Source: Aromatoleum tolulyticum
GTDB taxonomy: Bacteria; Pseudomonadota; Gammaproteobacteria; Burkholderiales; Rhodocyclaceae
NCBI RefSeq assembly: GCF_900156155.1
Contig: NZ_FTMD01000006.1
Span: forward strand, 1-64,000
Reading direction: 5' to 3'
Length of the DNA: 64,000 bases
In this document: piece after piece, positions 27,134 through 35,145 of the stretch
How the letters are laid out: the number at the start of each line of letters is the position of its first letter
How positions within the stretch are numbered: position 1 is the first letter of the stretch
Translations under genes and position numbers: made by a program
The notes under the pieces: generated by a model
The model's database searches: none
What the model was told of the DNA's origin: nothing
What the model saw: only the letters and a program-made list of their open reading frames with translations

Positions 27134-27762
27134 CCAGCTTGCACGTGGCAATTGCCGACGATCACGCCGTGGTGCGCACCGGATATCGACGGCTGTTGGA
27201 ACTGGAGCCAAATGTCAGCGTGGTAGCCGAATTCGCCGACTGCGAAACGGCATACACCTGGCTGAGCGCCAATCATGCCGACATTCTCATTCTCGATCTT
27301 TCCATGCCCGGGCGCGGCGGTCTCGAAACACTGCGGCGGCTCAAAGCCCGAGTGCCGACATTGAAGGTTCTCGTCTTCAGCATGCATGGCGCGCCGGCGA
27401 TGGTCAGTCAAGCCATGCAGGCGGGTGCCGACGGCTATCTGACCAAGAGCAGCGCCCCGGAAGCGCTGATCGCAGCAGTGCTCGACCTTGGTGCGGGCGG
27501 GCACCCGTTGTCGGCCGAAGCAGCGCGCGCCCTGGGCGAAGCCGGGAACGACAGCCAGGCGCCCCATCAGGTGCTGTCGCCGCGGGAATTCCAAGTCTTC
27601 ACGATGCTCGCGCAGGGACTCGCGGTCGACGAGATTGCCGCGCGGCTTTGCGTCAGCGCCAAGACCGTCGCCAACTACCAGACAGCCATCCGGCAGAAGA
27701 CCGGGCTGAGCAATGCGCTGGAGATGTTTCGCTACGCGCGGACCCACGCACTGCTCGAGTGA
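27130..27762 (+). CDS. NarL/FixJ-type response regulator
   Basis: A 210-aa protein. The receiver domain has acidic residues D10 and D11, phosphoacceptor D56 (LILDLSMPGRGG) and the lysine of GYLTKS. The LuxR-type helix-turn-helix is SPREFQVFTMLAQGLAVDEI followed by AARLCVSAKTVANY. The ATG overlaps the kinase stop. Two-component pairs of this class control quinoprotein ethanol-oxidation genes in pseudomonads, which would fit the neighbouring beta-propeller gene, but this is inference. Confidence 0.92.
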   Translation: MTSLHVAIADDHAVVRTGYRRLLELEPNVSVVAEFADCETAYTWLSANHADILILDLSMPGRGGLETLRRLKARVPTLKVLVFSMHGAPAMVSQAMQAGADGYLTKSSAPEALIAAVLDLGAGGHPLSAEAARALGEAGNDSQAPHQVLSPREFQVFTMLAQGLAVDEIAARLCVSAKTVANYQTAIRQKTGLSNALEMFRYARTHALLE

Positions 27763-28337
27763 ACCGAAAGGCCGTACTACTCGGTGCTCCAGCGTGCTTC
27801 AGGTCTGCTCTTCCTTCATAGGGTCACGGGACTGTGGCCAACCGACCCACCGACGAGAGCACGTCGGACAATCTCCCACCACGGCGCGTGACCCAGAACG
27901 CCAATAGCAACGGCGCAGGACGTGAAAGGTGCGTTCTCGCATCGTCAATTCGGTCGAGTACGTACGGCCGAGGTCGACGCTGGCCAGGCGTGTGGCGACT
28001 GTCCGCTGTTCGAGGGGAGGCTCAAGGTCCGGTAGTCCCGGCAACCTGCCGTTGAGCCTGCCTGTGGTTCAAAGACGGCTGTGGGTCGGCTGCCGTCCGC
28101 CGGGCGTGGCAACTGAATGGCCGGTCCCACACGCAAGCAGCCCGCGAGGCCGCGAAGTGACGAACTTTCACCAGTAAGGTCCCAAGCAGTCAGAAAGCCG
28201 TCGTCCAGCCTCTTCGCGGTTTCGTCCGTGCCCGACCCGTTGCTGCCGCTCGACGCGTCAGACGTTCAACGGCAGGTTTCCGGGTGGAGCAGTCGCCGCA
28301 ATTTCCGAACGTGCGTTGGAGTGAGGGGCCGGGCAAT
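27763..28337. other. Gene-free stretch with decayed intergenic repeat
   Basis: Two partly complementary patches, caacctgccgttgagcc near 28040 and gttcaacggcaggttt near 28263, suggest remains of a palindromic intergenic repeat. No coding or RNA feature is supported. Confidence 0.45.
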
Positions 28338-31300
28338 CTATTTTTCTGATCCGCGGGACGTAGATGGGGGTTCGCAGTCGAGGACGATAACGTCGATATA
28401 TGGCTTCTCGCTCTCGCTGAGCAGCGCGGACAGTCTGGATTCGAGCTCCCCGGCGCATCTGGGAGGACTGCCGCCGTCCGCGGCAACCGGCATGCCCCGG
28501 CCTCCGAACCAGAAGATCAGATAGATTCCGTGGCCGTCGGCACCCGGGTCCCGCACGTAGTGGTCCAGCAACTGGGTTCGCCATGCCAGCCAAAGATCCT
28601 TGTGGCTGTCGCGCTTGATCTCGATTGGAACGTTGAATCCGCCAGTTCCACCGAACGATGCACGAATGTCGGCTCGCCTGTTCTCCCGGTACTCACCTTC
28701 CGGCATCAACTCGACACCAATGCCTCGAACCCTCTCCCTCAAGAGCTCAAGCAGCCGATCGCGGCAATCGTTCTCCGTCCTGGCACTGGTGGGCCTGCCG
28801 TACTCGTCGATATTCCAGTAACGCCTGTACCCAGTTGTATTGCCGTCCCGATCGCTGCGATCGAGGTCGCGGAGGTGCTGTGCAAGCAAGGCCTTGAGGT
28901 CTGCAGGGTGGGCCGGCGGGCCGTTTTCCAGCAGTCTGGCAATCGCGGACGCCGACGGGTACCGGAAACGCGCTTCGCGAAGCACGACTCGCTGCGACTC
29001 CTGGTGCTCGCGCAACCGGTCTCGCCAGGCATGCAGGGATTCATCGTTCAGCAGCTCCGTAAAGGCCTTCGATGCGGAGTCGGTGGCTCGGTTGCTGAGT
29101 CGCGCGATCAATCCCCGCACGAGATCAGCGGCGTTCATCTCGGCAGTCACCGTATAAGCGCCGGTCGGGCGCACCGGAGTCGTATATGGTCCGATGCTCC
29201 GGATCAACATGACGAGGGTCGATTCCGAGAGTTCCGGTAGCCCGGTGGCTTGCGCCGGTCGCTCTGAAAAGAAGCGGGCGATCAGCATCGACCGGGCCTG
29301 ATTGCCATCGACGTAACTGGAAAGGGGGCCCTCGTATTGGATGGGATCGAGCAACAGTCCGGCACATAACCACTGGCTGCGTTGTGCCACGTCCAGGCTC
29401 TTGCGAGACAGCTTGGCGGCAATCAACTCCACGAGTTTCTGACGATCGCAATGCCTGAGCGCAGCGACGAGCAGCGTGCCGAGATCGCCCAGCCGCTGCC
29501 GTTTTGCGCGAGCCGGGTAGGCCGCCAGCAGCTTCAGCGCGGCCAGCCGGCTGACGTCGCGGTAATGGTCGTCGTAGGCCAGCGGAAAGATGCCCGCGAC
29601 GTGCTCCTTACCGGCCTTCAGCATGGCCGATGCGTACGCAACGAGGACGTCGGCCACGAGTCCGGGGCGTTGTGCAACCAAGCTCTGGAACCAAGCGGGT
29701 GCGGCACCATAGTCGTGCGTGAGGCGGAAACATACGAGGCGGGTCAGCACCTCGTCATCAAGTTCGAGCTTGCGCACCGGATTATCCTGGAACCATTCCT
29801 CGGCACCCGCCAGGCTCGCTTCCGCGATGTAGTGATGGCGGTTGTCGAGGGCGAGCTTGATGATTTCCGAAACCGTTGGAAGGTCTTCACGCGCCAATGT
29901 CCGCCGCAGTCCGGTCAGCGCCGTCAAGACCATGCCGGCGTCGCCGCCGAGCCAGGCATGCATGCGGGCCTCGGCGTTCTCGCCTTCCGCCTCCTGGAAG
30001 CGGCCGAAATAGACCATCGCAAGGTCGTGCATGATCTTCGGGTGGGCCGAACCCGCTTCTATCGCATCATGGTGCTTGCGGACGAACGCCTGCCACTCCG
30101 CGACGCGGCGCTCCGCTTCCGAGGACCGGTTCCGCTTCCATTGCGCATCCTCACGCCTCCAGTCGTCCCAATTGCACCGCAGCCAGGCCTTCACGTTGGG
30201 TTGCAATTTCGGATGCCTGGCAGAGACGGAAAGGAGGGCATCGAGCAGGCCCGGCGTGTAGTCGAGCCGCCGAAGGAGCGACATGGCTCCTCGGTTGAAC
30301 AGGAAGTTTCGTGCTTCCGCCGAATCGAAACCGGCTGCCTGCTCGAACAGCCAGTCGGCGGTGTCGGGCGCGACGCGCGCGTCGTAGATGCGGCGCTCCG
30401 TCTCAAGCAGGCAATGCAGGACGTCCTTCTTCGGCGCGCACTGTGCGAAGGAGAACTCTAGGAGCTCGCGAAGTATCTGCTGACGCTCCGACAGCCAGTC
30501 GGTAATCTGCTGCTGGTGCTTCTTATCTAGGCGGGAATAGGCGTGCTCATCGAGCCCCATGCCGAGCCAGCGCCAGACCCGTTCCGGCGCAGCGAACTCG
30601 CCCGCAAGCTGCAAAGCCTTTACCAGAAGCCCTCCGGCGAGGCGTTTGAGGTGGAAATCGTCGAGCGACCGGCGCAGTCTCGTCCATGCCTCGGCGAAGC
30701 GGTCCGTCACCTGGGGAATCTCGTCGATCGGGGTTCGCTCGAGGAACTCGCGATCCCAGAACATCAGGTAATGGCCGATGAGCCGCGGATCTTTGGCCGT
30801 GTGGAGATAGTCCACGATCTCGGCTGGCGACAGCTGGACAGGGTAGAGCTCGGTGAGCAGTATGCCTGTCAGCTCGTCGTCTCCGTCGGGCACTCGACCG
30901 CCCGAAATGTCGTCGAGCAGCGCGCGTAGCCTACTGCGTCCTCCATCGGTCGCGTGGATGTACGCTTGGATGGCGGCCTTTCTGTTTGTCGGCCAGCGGC
31001 TGCGATCGCGCGCGATGGCCAGCAAGGCTTCACAGAGCTCGGGTAGAGGATCACCGTGGCGGATCGCTTCGAGCACGCAATCTACCAGCGACTCGTGCGC
31101 CTGGCTGCGATCGGGAGACTCGAGGATCTCCCGGAAATGGTCGACCGATTCGCGGTCGGCCAGCGCACCGAAGGGCGGCGCATTCCAATCCTGAGACCGG
31201 AACCATGGATAGCGTAGGGCTTCACGGCTCAAGGCATTCAGGACGCAGCGCTTGTCGTCCGCGGTAAAGGCCCTCACATCCCCGTACAGAACGACGCCCA

Positions 31301-32387
31301 GCGGATCCGCTTCCACGAGGGTCCTGCGGGCAGACGGGAAGAGCACGGCCAGCCAAGCGTGAAGGCCGCGCAGATCGGATACCACGCCACCGTCGCCCGC
31401 CTCCATGACCGCGCGAATCCTCCCGAGCGGAAGCCCCGCGTGGTCGATTTGCCGCGTTACATAACGGGCCGCGAGGAATTCCGCGATGCGGCGGTGTGCA
31501 GGCTCGCGTCGATCCACGTTGCCGTGGCCGGCGAACAAGCGGCTCTCCAGCGCTTGCCTGAGCGCCTCCCCGATATCGAGTCCGAGATCCTGAAGCGCCG
31601 GATAAGCGGCAGTGGCGGCATCCTCATCCAGCGCGAAGCCTGCGAGGCCGCCGAGCAGTTGAATTGCATAGAGCTGTCCGGCGGCATCGAGGAGTTTGTC
31701 AGCCGCGATACGACGATTTCGCGTCACGTCTCGACGTTGACGGTTGTGTTCGTGGGCGAGCCGCCGGCAGGCCAGTTCGAATGCATCCTTCAGATTGTCC
31801 GGCCAGCCGTCGTGAACGGCCTCGGCCAGCATTCCCAGATTCTGCGGATTGCGCAGCAGGGCCTCCAGCCCTCGAGCGCGCGCTGATTCCATGAAGGCGT
31901 CGGGATCCGGGATGCGGTGGTCCTGCGAGAGAACGACACCGACCTGCTCATCGGTGAGGTCGTCGAGATGAAATACCGCGACCCCTTGCGGGGTGATCGA
32001 ATCCAGATGCTCGCGATCGCTTCCAAGCCAGTCGGCCTCCCGGCATGACAGCCGAAAGACCGGCTGGCCGATTTGCAGGAGCTTGTGGCGTATCGCGTCC
32101 AGCGGCGCCACGTTGTCGATGCTCCCGGCTCGCACCTCGTCCAGCCCATCGATGAAAATCGGCTTCCCAAGCCATTCCGGTCGTGGTGGCAATGCGATGA
32201 AGTCACGGGCGGACACCGGCTCGGTGCCTGCAGCCGCGGCCTCCATCCCGAATGCCGTGGTCTTGCCTGCACCCGGCTCTCCGAGCAGGACGTAGGCGGG
32301 GCGATCGCGGATGTCCTCCAGCGCCAACCCGGCCCGTCGCTCACCCTGGGGAAGAATCTCGGTGCAGGTGCGGCCCAGCGATGTCAT
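28338..32387 (-). CDS. Very large NACHT/STAND-like NTPase with C-terminal nuclease motif
   Basis: A 1349-aa protein. Walker A LLGEPGAGKTT is at 34-44 and Walker B PIFIDGLDE at 76-84, followed by RLSCREADW, as in NACHT-type P-loops. From about 300 to 1150 it is a long helical solenoid of the kind STAND sensors use to bind ligand. Near the end is a restriction-endonuclease-like motif: D1240 (RRADIRASF), E1256 and K1258 (VPIEIKRD). This layout resembles Avs/bNACHT anti-phage sensors, but with the nuclease at the C-terminus. The ATG overlaps the upstream ATPase stop (ATGA), so they are probably one system. The short N-terminus leaves no separate effector in front. Confidence 0.72.
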   Translation of the reverse strand: MTSLGRTCTEILPQGERRAGLALEDIRDRPAYVLLGEPGAGKTTAFGMEAAAAGTEPVSARDFIALPPRPEWLGKPIFIDGLDEVRAGSIDNVAPLDAIRHKLLQIGQPVFRLSCREADWLGSDREHLDSITPQGVAVFHLDDLTDEQVGVVLSQDHRIPDPDAFMESARARGLEALLRNPQNLGMLAEAVHDGWPDNLKDAFELACRRLAHEHNRQRRDVTRNRRIAADKLLDAAGQLYAIQLLGGLAGFALDEDAATAAYPALQDLGLDIGEALRQALESRLFAGHGNVDRREPAHRRIAEFLAARYVTRQIDHAGLPLGRIRAVMEAGDGGVVSDLRGLHAWLAVLFPSARRTLVEADPLGVVLYGDVRAFTADDKRCVLNALSREALRYPWFRSQDWNAPPFGALADRESVDHFREILESPDRSQAHESLVDCVLEAIRHGDPLPELCEALLAIARDRSRWPTNRKAAIQAYIHATDGGRSRLRALLDDISGGRVPDGDDELTGILLTELYPVQLSPAEIVDYLHTAKDPRLIGHYLMFWDREFLERTPIDEIPQVTDRFAEAWTRLRRSLDDFHLKRLAGGLLVKALQLAGEFAAPERVWRWLGMGLDEHAYSRLDKKHQQQITDWLSERQQILRELLEFSFAQCAPKKDVLHCLLETERRIYDARVAPDTADWLFEQAAGFDSAEARNFLFNRGAMSLLRRLDYTPGLLDALLSVSARHPKLQPNVKAWLRCNWDDWRREDAQWKRNRSSEAERRVAEWQAFVRKHHDAIEAGSAHPKIMHDLAMVYFGRFQEAEGENAEARMHAWLGGDAGMVLTALTGLRRTLAREDLPTVSEIIKLALDNRHHYIAEASLAGAEEWFQDNPVRKLELDDEVLTRLVCFRLTHDYGAAPAWFQSLVAQRPGLVADVLVAYASAMLKAGKEHVAGIFPLAYDDHYRDVSRLAALKLLAAYPARAKRQRLGDLGTLLVAALRHCDRQKLVELIAAKLSRKSLDVAQRSQWLCAGLLLDPIQYEGPLSSYVDGNQARSMLIARFFSERPAQATGLPELSESTLVMLIRSIGPYTTPVRPTGAYTVTAEMNAADLVRGLIARLSNRATDSASKAFTELLNDESLHAWRDRLREHQESQRVVLREARFRYPSASAIARLLENGPPAHPADLKALLAQHLRDLDRSDRDGNTTGYRRYWNIDEYGRPTSARTENDCRDRLLELLRERVRGIGVELMPEGEYRENRRADIRASFGGTGGFNVPIEIKRDSHKDLWLAWRTQLLDHYVRDPGADGHGIYLIFWFGGRGMPVAADGGSPPRCAGELESRLSALLSESEKPYIDVIVLDCEPPSTSRGSEK

Positions 32388-33676
32388 TGAAACTCGGACA
32401 GCCAGTGTTCGGCGGGCTGTGACAGGAAGTCGACCAGGGGAATACCTCCCTCGCCGACGACCAGCCGCTGGCAGTCGGGGTAGTTGGAGGAGAAGGCAGC
32501 CAGCCCTGGCATGGGCCGGCTGGCTTGACCGCTCTTGACTTCGATCGCGACTGTCCTGCGTCCGCGGGAGAGAACGAAATCGACTTCGAGCTTGCCCTTA
32601 CGCCAGTAGGTCAGCAGATCCTGACCGCCGCTGTTGTAGAGGTGCGCCCCGACGACGCTTTCCACCATGCGCCCCCACCGCGACCGGTCTGCTTTGGCGC
32701 TCGCGAAGTCGTACCCGCTCGCGACTGCCATCAGCGCGCTGTTCAGTGCGAGCAGCTTCGGCGAGGAGGTGCGCTGCCGGAGCATGCTGCCGGAGAACTT
32801 CTGGAGCCCGGCAAGCAGTCCGGCCTTGCCGAGGAGGTCGAGATACTTGGCGACAGTACCGACGTGTGGCTCCGCACCTTCGCCCGGTTCGCGGAGGTTT
32901 TGCGCTATGTTGTCGAGCGCGAGAATCTGGGCCGAGTAGTCGCATCCCAGCCAGAAGAGCTGCTTGAGCAGTGCCGGACGGTCGATTCGGTTGAGTTCGA
33001 AGACGTCTTTTTCGATGCTCGGCTCGATCAGGCTGCCGGTGACGTAATCCCGCCAGCGTCGCTCGTCGCGCCACAGCCCGCTGTTCATGGGGCCGGGATA
33101 ACCGCCGAAGTAGATGTATTCGTCGAGGCTCATGGCGAACGCCGAATGCATTTCCGGATAGGACCAGTGGCCCATCCGAAGCAACTCGAATCGTCCCATG
33201 AGGCTCTCGCCGAGACCATGTTGCACGAGCAACGGGGACGACCCCAGGAGGATCACATGCATGTTCACGCCGGCCGTTCGATCCTGGTCCCAGAGCCCCT
33301 TGACGATTTCCGACCAGCGCGGGATCTTCTGGATCTCGTCAATGGCAAGAATGAACGATCCGTCGGCCTTTGCCGCACGGCGCCTTGCTTCATTCCACTG
33401 CTGGATCAGCCACTGACCGTCAATCTTGCCGGTGCCGACGGTCTGTTCGGTTGCGAAGGTGTCATCGAGAAGCGGAAAGCCTATGGACGACCTGCTTTCC
33501 ACACCGGTCGGCTCCGCCGAGACATAGATGACGTGGGGAGTGAAGTCCTGCAGGACGGTATTGACGAGCGTCGACTTGCCGACTCGTCGCGGACCGACGA
33601 CGATGTTAAGTAAGTGGACGGGCTCGCGCAGTCGTTGGCGGAGCGTGGCGCCATGAGGACGCTCGTAAGGAAGCAT
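32384..33676 (-). CDS. AAA ATPase with C-terminal DUF4143-type domain
   Basis: A 430-aa protein. Walker A is VGPRRVGKSTL (28-38 region, K34), and Walker B FILAIDEIQKI near 107-117. A helical middle is followed by DUF4143-like C-terminal residues KLEVDFVLSRGRRTVAIEVK, a restriction-endonuclease-like D/ExK motif. Such ATPases are common and poorly understood; many are tied to toxin-antitoxin or mobile elements. This one is the first gene of a pair, with the large NTPase following in ATGA overlap. A 16-bp near-palindrome, tgagttaatttactca, lies 13 bp upstream of the start and may be the operator. Start ATG at 33676. Confidence 0.8.
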   Translation of the reverse strand: MLPYERPHGATLRQRLREPVHLLNIVVGPRRVGKSTLVNTVLQDFTPHVIYVSAEPTGVESRSSIGFPLLDDTFATEQTVGTGKIDGQWLIQQWNEARRRAAKADGSFILAIDEIQKIPRWSEIVKGLWDQDRTAGVNMHVILLGSSPLLVQHGLGESLMGRFELLRMGHWSYPEMHSAFAMSLDEYIYFGGYPGPMNSGLWRDERRWRDYVTGSLIEPSIEKDVFELNRIDRPALLKQLFWLGCDYSAQILALDNIAQNLREPGEGAEPHVGTVAKYLDLLGKAGLLAGLQKFSGSMLRQRTSSPKLLALNSALMAVASGYDFASAKADRSRWGRMVESVVGAHLYNSGGQDLLTYWRKGKLEVDFVLSRGRRTVAIEVKSGQASRPMPGLAAFSSNYPDCQRLVVGEGGIPLVDFLSQPAEHWLSEFQ

Positions 33677-33688
33677 CGCGGATAACTA

Positions 33689-33704
33689 TGAGTTAATTTA
33701 CTCA
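33689..33704. promoter_or_regulatory. Near-palindromic operator candidate upstream of the ATPase gene
   Basis: The sequence tgagttaatttactca has perfect TGAGT/ACTCA arms and sits 13-28 bp upstream of the start codon. It may bind an autoregulator. No clear -35/-10 pair was found around it. Confidence 0.45.
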
Positions 33705-33915
33705 CAAATTACCTCATCCTTCGTTGGAGTTCAATGTCTTGCTCCGTGTCGAGGACCTGCGCCCCCGAATAGGTACAAACCAAAGTCAGGAAAGCTCGCC
33801 AGCAAAAGCGGAAGCAGGCGTGGCGCGTGTAGGTTGACAGGTCAGCGCGGGCAGGTCTCTGACGGAAGCGGCCTCTCGAATGGCTAGTCTGCGGAAACAA
33901 CGACCGTCAGCTCCT

Positions 33916-34026
33916 GGCCGGACAGAGACTTCGCCATGTCGATCGTCAACGTCTAGAGCGCTCAGAAAGCTGCACATCGTCCGCAAGAAGTGGCGTAGCA
34001 AGACGAATGGCGGCTTACCGGTGCGC
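33916..34026 (-). repeat. Inverted repeat arm B (111 bp)
   Basis: The complement of this stretch matches 21742-21852 with 12 mismatches in 111 bases. The two arms flank a 12-kb block running from the beta-propeller gene to the ATPase. Confidence 0.85.
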
Positions 34027-34321
34027 GGTCGCGCTCACGTCTGCGTCCGCGTAAACCGCCTTCTGCCGGTCAGGCCGACGATGCGACGCTGGTTTCGTAG
34101 TGTATGGAATGGCCTCAGCAGTTCAGCACCCGGCGCTTAGCGCGTCGAGCCGGCTCGAAAATGAGGAGTTAGGCGAAGACGTCCGATACGTGACTGGAAC
34201 GCCCGGTAATTGCGATCCCGAGCAACCGTGACTGGTATGGCGCGCGCCCTCGTTGCTGCCTGCCTCGGCAAGCATCTGCCCAACATCCCCGAAGCGCCGA
34301 CCGCAGGAGCGCAGGGGAGCT

Positions 34322-34400
34322 GTCCAAGTCTTTATTGAAATGGCTTGGCGCTGCATTCAAGACTCTATTGTCGCGTTCAAGACATTATTGCCACGTAACA
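34322..34400. other. Transposon right end with three candidate TnsB sites
   Basis: On the complement the tip reads TGT TACGTG GCAATAATGTC. Sites of the same core as the left end lie at 34375-34390 (gttcaagacattattg), 34355-34370 (attcaagactctattg) and 34322-34337 (gtccaagtctttattg). The first two are 20 bp apart, the tight phasing of the Tn7 right end. Confidence 0.9.
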
Positions 34401-34405
34401 GCGAT
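34401..34405. repeat. Right copy of 5-bp target-site duplication (GCGAT)
   Basis: This copy directly follows the terminal ACA and is identical to 743-747. Confidence 0.93.
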
Positions 34406-34415
34406 CTCGCGCGCC

Positions 34416-34458
34416 TTGTACTTATCGGAGAGATGTTATAAGTTACTAACTGGTCAGT
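34416..34458 (+). promoter_or_regulatory. Candidate tetR promoter and TetR operator
   Basis: Candidate -35 TTGTAC is at 34416-34421 and -10 TATAAG at 34437-34442, with a short 15-bp spacer. Directly downstream, actaactggtcagt (34445-34458) is an imperfect palindrome with ACTAAC/GTCAGT arms, a plausible TetR site in the leader. The transposon tip is 15 bp upstream of the -35, so upstream promoter elements, if any, were replaced by the insertion. Confidence 0.5.
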
Positions 34459-34494
34459 CATTAAAACGGTGCCGCACACCGGTTTCTCGCTCGC

Positions 34495-35145
34495 ATGTCC
34501 GATCCCGCCCGTTCGCCAGCCCGCCAACGCCGCAAGGAAGCCCGTCCCCAGGAACTCACCGCCGCCGCGCTGTCGCTCTTCGTCGAGAAGGGCTTCGCCG
34601 CGACACGGCTCGATGACATCGCCGAGCGCGCCGGCGTATCCAAGGGCACGCTGTATCTCTATTTCGACAGCAAGGACGCGCTGTTCAAGGCCGTCATCCA
34701 GGAAGGCATCGTCCCGGCGCTGCACGCGGGCGAAGCGCTTCTCGACGAGTACGACGATCCGCTGGCGCTGCTGCGCGCGATCCTGCTGGGCTGGTGGGAG
34801 CGCATCGGCAGCACGGAGCTGGGCGGCATCCCGAAGCTGATGATGTCCGAAGCGCGCAACTTCCCCGACATTGCCGTCTATTACCAGCAGGAAGTGATAC
34901 AGCGCGGCACTGCGCTCCTGCGCAAGGCGGTCGCGCGCGGCATCGAGCGCGGCGTCTTTCGCGAAGTCGATCCCGAAGCGATCTGCAGCGTCCTGATCGC
35001 TCCGCTCGTCTATCGGGCGATGTGGCTGCACTCCTTCGGCCCCTGCTGCGGCCAGGAAACCGACGTGGCGCAGTACCTGCACACCTATTTCGATCTGGTC
35101 CTGAATGGCTTGCTGGCCCCGGCGCCAAGCGGAGATGCGCGATGA
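34495..35145 (+). CDS. TetR-family repressor of an RND efflux operon
   Basis: A 216-aa protein. The N-terminal helix-turn-helix is GFAATRLDDIAERAGVSKGT then LYLYFDSKDALF; the C-terminal domain is a variable ligand pocket. The stop overlaps the next gene (ATGA), so it is in one operon with the adaptor and pump and probably autoregulates via the palindrome at 34445-34458. Likely inducers are drugs or solvents, as for AcrR/TtgR relatives. Confidence 0.9.
   Translation: MSDPARSPARQRRKEARPQELTAAALSLFVEKGFAATRLDDIAERAGVSKGTLYLYFDSKDALFKAVIQEGIVPALHAGEALLDEYDDPLALLRAILLGWWERIGSTELGGIPKLMMSEARNFPDIAVYYQQEVIQRGTALLRKAVARGIERGVFREVDPEAICSVLIAPLVYRAMWLHSFGPCCGQETDVAQYLHTYFDLVLNGLLAPAPSGDAR

Larger units (their letters stand above)
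33677..34321. other. Gene-free stretch between ATPase gene and transposon right end
   Basis: The stretch contains the operator candidate and inverted-repeat arm B. ORFs in both strands lack protein features. Confidence 0.5.
748..34400 (-). mobile_element. Complete Tn7-like transposon, 33,653 bp, carrying a defence island
   Basis: The tips are TGT-TTGGTT-TCAATAAAGTC at the left and, on the complement, TGT-TACGTG-GCAATAATGTC at the right, each followed by further TnsB-like sites. Tn7 itself begins TGT, six bases, then ACAATAAAGTCTTAAAC, so the spacing is identical. The duplication GCGAT flanks both tips. Inside, on the complement strand, are tnsA, tnsB, tnsC and two tniQ genes with intact catalytic motifs, so the element may be mobile. 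Cargo lies on both sides of the transposition operon: 1.2-11.5 kb, and 19.9-34 kb between tnsA and the right tip. In classical Tn7 tnsA sits next to the right tip, so the second cargo block is unusual. Strand is given as that of the tns operon. Confidence 0.95.

Noticed and set aside
29382-30461. 359-aa plus-strand ORF
   Set aside because: Antisense of the NACHT-like gene, with no domain features.
32525-33613. 362-aa plus-strand ORF
   Set aside because: Antisense of the ATPase gene.
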